Assembly (NCBI RefSeq): GCF_900101895.1
Contig: NZ_FMVF01000005.1
Location: 1 to 64,000, forward strand
Source: Flavobacterium caeni
GTDB lineage: Bacteria > Bacteroidota > Bacteroidia > Flavobacteriales > Flavobacteriaceae
Reading direction: 5' to 3'
DNA length: 64,000 bases
Position numbers and translations under genes: made by a program. Below are positions 61,501 through 64,000 of the stretch, piece after piece (the stretch's first letter is position 1; every line of letters begins with the position of its first letter). The notes below the pieces were generated by a model. The model was not told where the DNA came from. It saw only the letters and a list, made by a program, of their open reading frames with translations, and made no database searches.

Positions 61501-63623
61501 ACGCAATGGTAGTTGGCATCCGAATCAGATGGTACCGTTGGGTTGATGTTCAAGGTAGGGGTGTTTGCCCCGCTGATGCTTCCACCGTTGGCTACTGGGG
61601 AAGCGCCTTTGTACCATTGGTACACCAAGCTGCCGCCTGTTGCCGACACGCTGAAACTTACGGCATCGCCCGAGCATACCGTTTGCGTGGCCGTAGGCTC
61701 TGCCGTGATGGCTGGGCCTTCGTTAACGACCAATACACTGTTGTTCGACGTTACCGATGTACAAGGTGCCAAACCGCCGACAATACAGTGGTATAGGGCA
61801 GAGGCGTCGCCAGTCGTCAGGTTGGCGATGGACAGGGTTGGCGATGTGGCGCCCGAAATATTGCCGCCGTCAACCAATTGTGTTCCACCGTTGTACCATT
61901 GGTACGTCAAACCTGCGCCCGTTGCCGATACGCTAAAATTTGCGGTATTGCCCGTGCAAAGCGACTGGTTGGCCACTGGTTGTGCGGTTATCACGACGCG
62001 CTCTGTCACAGTGAGTGTCGCGGTGTTTGAAGTTGCGCTAGGAGAGCAGTTTCCGCTCACGACACAATAATAATCGGTTGCGGCATCGCCCAAGGCGACA
62101 GGGTTGATCGTAAGTGTGCTGGATGTGGCGCCAGAAATCGCCCCTCCGTTGTTTAATTGTGTCGCGCCTCGGAACCATTGGTAAGTAATCCCCGAGCCCG
62201 AAGCCGTGACGCTGAACGACACGCTGCTGTTCGAACAAACCGATTGCGATGTCGGATGTCCTGTTACGCTCGGCAACTCATGCACAGACACTGCTGCGGT
62301 CGTGCTCGAACAAGACGTAGTGGCATCGGTAAAAGTAAAGGTCGATGTACCCAAGACCAACCCCGTTACGACGCCCGTGTTCATGTCTATCGAGGCCGCA
62401 GCAGGATTGTTGCTGACCCAGGTTCCGCCAGAGGAAGGAAGCATTTGTATGGTGCTGCCGATGCACACCGACGAAGGCCCTGAAACCGAAGTCGGTGCGG
62501 TGACGGTTACTGTGGCCGTCGTGGCGTTGGTACAACCATTCCCGGTGACGGTATAGGTGATGATAGCATTTCCGGGGCTTACACCCAACACCATTCCGCT
62601 GATGCTGTTGACCGTCGCAATGGATGGGCTTCCGCTGGTCCATACGCCGCCAGCCGTCGCATTCGAAAGCGGTGTGGTGGCCGCAGGGCAAACGGTTAAT
62701 GTTCCTGTGATTGGTGATACGGTGGGAACAGGATTCACGGTAAAATTCGACGCGCTCGTACCAGTTCCGGACGGTGTGGTCACGCTGATAGGCCCCGATG
62801 TGGCGCCTGCCGGCAACGTAGCCGTAATTTGTGTCGCGCTGTTGATGGTATAGGTCGCATTGGTGCCGTTAAAGCTAACGGCCGTCGCCCCAAGGAAATT
62901 GGTTCCTGTGATGACCACCGATGTTGCGGTGGCTCCCGCGCAACCGTTGTTGGGTGTAAAACCCGTCACGGTAGGTACGCTGGTATAGTAAACAGTGATT
63001 TGCATGAAATCGACCGAAGCAGTCCTGTTCGAGCCCTCGGCCTCTACCCGCAATTCCGCGCCAAAATTGCCCGCGTTGATTTCGGCGGGTGTCCAGGTCG
63101 TGCCCCACAAATCGGCGGCGCCCCCGTAGTTCTGCCCCGTCATGGTGCCGGGCCAGTCGGCGCCATTGGCATAGTTGTTTCCAACGGCGACTCCGTTCTT
63201 CATCAGCCTGACAGAAACATCATCGATGCTGTTGCCGCCGCCCGTCGAACTGCTTTGACGCATGATACGCAATACAATTCCATTAATGGTGGCTCCGGCC
63301 GGAATGGTAAAACCGTATTGCGTGCCGCGCAGGTATTCCGAGAGACTGTTGCTGTTAAGCCCGCACGTCGAATAGTTGAAATCATCGGCTTCGATCCTAT
63401 TTGCAAAGCTCCAACCCGTTCCGGCGCCGCCCGATGTGAATCCGTTTGACGTATCATTAGGGCCGGCAATTTGCGCCTGTGCTTGGGGTGCAAAAATCAG
63501 AAAAAGGAACAGCGTCAAACCGCTCCAAATTGTGCCGAATTTCGACATCGAAAAAGTGTCGTTCAGCTTGGTTTTTTTAACAAAAGAAAACCCGTTCGAA
63601 AGTGTAAAATAAAAGTGTTTCAT
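55578..63623 (-). CDS. Giant T9SS-secreted repeat protein (2681 residues)
   Basis: A very large exported protein. The signal sequence is long if the first ATG is used: a polar lead MKHFYFTLSNGFSFVKKTKL, then a hydrophobic core ending PQAQAQ at about residue 52. Such long leads occur on Flavobacterium adhesins, and a -7 box 29 bases upstream supports this start; an ATG at 63548 is the alternative. A jelly-roll-like domain (about 55-212) is followed by an IPT/TIG domain (about 214-292), Big-type and Ig-like modules with TYQWF or LVYQWYKG cores, about ten PKD-like modules (YSWTRDN type), and several modules with SYQWQSSTVG. The last 568 residues from KTWNGSVSSDWN match the tail of the 1631-residue protein and end in a type A sorting domain (SIVTAKLMNNR). 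It is probably a surface adhesin. Confidence 0.9.
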   Translation of the reverse strand: MKHFYFTLSNGFSFVKKTKLNDTFSMSKFGTIWSGLTLFLFLIFAPQAQAQIAGPNDTSNGFTSGGAGTGWSFANRIEADDFNYSTCGLNSNSLSEYLRGTQYGFTIPAGATINGIVLRIMRQSSSTGGGNSIDDVSVRLMKNGVAVGNNYANGADWPGTMTGQNYGGAADLWGTTWTPAEINAGNFGAELRVEAEGSNRTASVDFMQITVYYTSVPTVTGFTPNNGCAGATATSVVITGTNFLGATAVSFNGTNATYTINSATQITATLPAGATSGPISVTTPSGTGTSASNFTVNPVPTVSPITGTLTVCPAATTPLSNATAGGVWTSGSPSIATVNSISGMVLGVSPGNAIITYTVTGNGCTNATTATVTVTAPTSVSGPSSVCIGSTIQMLPSSGGTWVSNNPAAASIDMNTGVVTGLVLGTSTFTFTDATTSCSSTTAAVSVHELPSVTGHPTSQSVCSNSSVSFSVTASGSGITYQWFRGATQLNNGGAISGATSSTLTINPVALGDAATDYYCVVSGNCSPSATSNTATLTVTERVVITAQPVANQSLCTGNTANFSVSATGAGLTYQWYNGGTQLVDGGNISGATSPTLSIANLTTGDASALYHCIVGGLAPCTSVTSNNSVLVVNEGPAITAEPTATQTVCSGDAVSFSVSATGGSLVYQWYKGASPVANGGSISGANTPTLNINPTVPSDSDANYHCVVINGCATPAVSINAALTVNEKPFIFNYSVATCSEVAFAVVPSTGVPTVATVVPAGTTYSWPAPVVTGGMTGGSAESGQLGISQTLTNPTTTAQTATYTVTPTSGTSGACVGASFTVTVTVNPTPFINNITDSVCSEENLVVTPANGGGNLIPAGTTYTWSTPSVTGGLTGGSGGNNQPAINILLTNPTNTPQTANYNVTATSGSCTGSVFSFSVTVNPKPTVAADTPTQTVCSGSAFAPIGLSNPNNVAGTITYNWTRTNTGNLTGLAAAGSGTPITGTLTNTTNTAQTTTFSIIATSEDGCISDPVTVDVVVNPNPTVAATPASQTVCPGVNITTINFSNPNNVTGPVTYSWTRDNTVNLTGIAASGSGTNISGTFTNNTLVQQSTTFTISATAAGCGTSTTTVTVIVNPQPDVAATPASQTVCAGLPISAIVLSNPNAIPGTTYSWTRTNAANTPGIAGSGTASTISGTLTNPTGVDQTTTFTIYAIRAFCQSAPVTVDVIVRPAPLAVATPATQGVCTGATANIVFSTSNGLAGTTYSWTRTNVDVTGIPMSGTGDISGTVSNITSVNQTATFTVLATAPNGCSRTITATLTVYPTMSTPGIEDSQVVCQGSRPTTFFITTPVTGGSGAYTYQWQSSTTSDTGPWTNIGGATGATYQPPTTNGATPNTWYQVLVTSCGQTVTSNAVSVVVANNSNFSFSIDFGGGTVCSGANFNPRIYSAHGGGAYIRYSWIGNPAYITPSSGGPLPQDTSQPWWLFGAYLSEGTLPLTVVNNTNANVTTTISITPNIYDADTNAFICSLTPQTTTVTIRPNPTVTATAPSPLICSGTSAAINLTSNLSPTTQIIYSWTRSVNANVISSMPINGANSPTIAVNGSYTIPDVLTNNSAVNQNVTYFITATSVNGPTQCPGSMQAQIVITVAPQLTPGVVSANQTICNGGDPVAFTETTPAAGSALSYQWQFSTTSATGPWTDIGGATGVTYDAPGPITQTTWFIRVVSNSVAGIPCSVANTTPIQVSVNNVAPGAVVGGHTICSGGNPPMLTSSAPGSGNGTITYQWQSNTTGCGDTFTNIGGATGFQYDPPAGLLATTYYRRMTTSTLNGSPCVAYSNCVVVYVNDVTPGTVGSDETLCGNNPSAFTEIVPATGSGTLTYQWQRNTVGCGSTFTNISGATSATYDAPAGLVVTTYYRRITTSTLNGVSCTAISNCITVTPNSVTAGTIATNRTVCMGGDPAAFTSTAAGTGTGLTYQWQISTVSGTGPWTDIAGETGDTYDAPGPINVVTYFRRLAIATVNSTACSAGSNFVTVFVNDVTAPTIAGDQSVCSQDPVAFTVTTPATFVGTPSYQWQSSTVGCASGWTNIIGATGATYDPPVVAQTTYYRVIATSTLNSTPCSAISNCVTITSNAKTWNGSVSSDWNVAGNWTPNGVPTSTSCVVVPNTITDPIIDGSGFDAYAFSTTVLAGGNLTVNPGNSITVTDVVQVNPTGGLSVLNNASLVQINNVANIGNIHMQRITQPMYRYDYTYWGSPVTLASNYTLAMLSPATLADKYFYWNPTNGGGNGNWVMTSSSTVMNPNRGYIVRAPQTYSTNPALTQAYTANFIGVPNNGNINVPIAIGTMAPGLFNDKLNLIGNPYPSGVDADAFLSHPTNVPLIDGTIYFWTHHSPPSAAYPNPFYGNYVYNYTAGDYATYTLMGGTGTTPTGYGGPAPNGYIAAGQGFFVKGLANGNAVFTNTMRDKDNNSDFFRMSQTEKQRVWLNLANEQGGFSQTLVGYAEGATLGYDRGFEGSAFGGNFVSFYSVLEDEQMVTIQGRPLPFDSSDQVPLGYNATAANNYTIGIDHFDDAFDGQNIYLEDKLLNIIHDLKANPYTFASEVGRFNDRFVLRYTDGLLGVDRPDQVIGCVAFIANQTLTVQASEAIKKIEVFDLTGKLIRTFEPKNTSRLFESEFIQAQGVYLAKIKLENGSIVTAKLMNNR

Positions 63624-63640
63624 AGCGTAAACCTTTTCAT
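63620..63640 (-). CDS. Possible 6-codon upstream frame (MKRFTL)
   Basis: ATG at 63640 opens MKRFTL and ends in a TGA that overlaps the ATG of the 2681-residue gene (ATGA). It lies in the short leader after the -7 box. Whether it is translated is unknown; it could couple or restrain translation of the giant gene. Confidence 0.25.
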   Translation of the reverse strand: MKRFTL

Positions 63641-63651
63641 GAATCCAGCTA

Positions 63652-63659
63652 CAAAATTA
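63652..63659 (-). promoter_or_regulatory. -7 box of the 2681-residue gene
   Basis: TAATTTTG on the minus strand, a perfect TAnnTTTG, 29 bases before the ATG at 63623. Confidence 0.5.
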
Positions 63660-63905
63660 CCCCCTATGCCAACCGCGCGGTAATTTTTCAGACAACGAAC
63701 ACCAAAAATCGACCAACGACCTTTTTTTGAAAAAAAAACAATCGGAAATCGACAAATCCTTTATTTATAAGGGTTTGCGAGCGATTTTTCGGACGGTTTT
63801 CGTCGGTTTTTATTGCGTTTCAACGGACTTTTTTCAGTACTTTTCCAATTTCGTCGTCATAGGCTGACGCTTTTTTTCGTTACTTTGGACTTCTCAATTG
63901 CCGAC
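63660..63905. other. Divergent intergenic region at the right end
   Basis: About 245 AT-rich bases between the giant T9SS gene and the last gene. Apart from the -7 box at 63652, only poly-T and poly-A tracts are seen. Confidence 0.35.
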
Positions 63906-64000
63906 ATGAAATTTGTTTTCCCGATTTTGTTTTTTTGGTCGACTTTTTCGTTCTCGCAAACCGATTTCGAAACAGGTGAAAAATTGTTCGCCGATAAGAA
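63906..64000 (+). CDS. Start of a secreted protein (partial)
   Basis: The first 31 codons of a gene cut by the window edge. It begins MKFVFPILFFWSTFSFSQ, a signal peptide with cleavage before Gln18, and continues TDFETGEKLFADK. The mature start resembles tetratricopeptide-repeat proteins of Flavobacterium, but too little is visible to assign it. Confidence 0.6.
   Translation, partial: MKFVFPILFFWSTFSFSQTDFETGEKLFADK

Noticed and set aside
50494..63623. CRISPR-like periodicity on the plus strand of the giant genes
   Set aside because: The periodic DNA reflects repeated protein modules on the minus strand. There are no short identical repeats with unique spacers.

Overview
The window looks like a chromosome segment from a member of the Bacteroidota, most probably Flavobacteriaceae and close to Flavobacterium. 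It carries three secreted proteins that look like type IX secretion (T9SS) substrates, two with a type A tail and one with a type B tail. It also has a DUF983 protein, an S46 dipeptidyl-peptidase, an M3 peptidase and a group 3 truncated haemoglobin. Several promoters fit the Bacteroidota consensus TTTG-N19-TAnnTTTG; the promoter of tRNA-Val matches it exactly. There are no rRNA genes and no CRISPR array.

Positions 1-7000 form an AT-richer block that ends at a tRNA-Val gene with a tyrosine recombinase beside its 3' end. The block contains a DUF983 gene, cydA and a truncated cydB (cytochrome bd oxidase), a type II sulfide:quinone oxidoreductase, a TauE/SafE exporter and a Crp/Fnr regulator. The left end is the start of an IS30-type transposase whose insertion seems to have cut cydB. 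Each of the three metabolic transcription units has a TGTGA-N6-TCACA-like site 21 nt upstream of its -7 box. I read this as a small sulfide and low-oxygen respiration island under one Crp/Fnr regulator.

Positions 7000-20300 are GC-richer core genes: folC, a TonB-like protein, a Glu/Leu/Phe/Val dehydrogenase, anmK, an acyl-CoA dehydrogenase, a hybrid histidine kinase facing an NtrC-type regulator, a small secreted protein behind a possible sigma-54 promoter, an SDR, an SprT-like protease and manC.

Positions 20400-32200 hold a T9SS type B protein, an MlaFE transporter pair bracketed by 100-bp inverted repeats, a glycosyltransferase, a methyltransferase, a KAS III homologue, a truncated haemoglobin and gcvP.

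Positions 32300-50400 hold a UbiA-like membrane protein, a secreted/outer-membrane pair, the M3 peptidase, purE and purK, tRNA-Leu, a PQQ-type sugar dehydrogenase, hpt, adk, a CNNM/CBS protein, obgE, an MscS channel, the S46 peptidase and a GNAT enzyme.

Positions 50500-63600 are almost entirely two tandem T9SS proteins of 1631 and 2681 residues. They share a homologous C-terminal half to fifth but differ in their N-terminal parts. The window ends in the first codons of another secreted protein.

Intergenic spaces repeatedly hold one family of imperfect hairpin repeats (six clear copies and one decayed one), together with AT-rich or purine-rich simple repeats.
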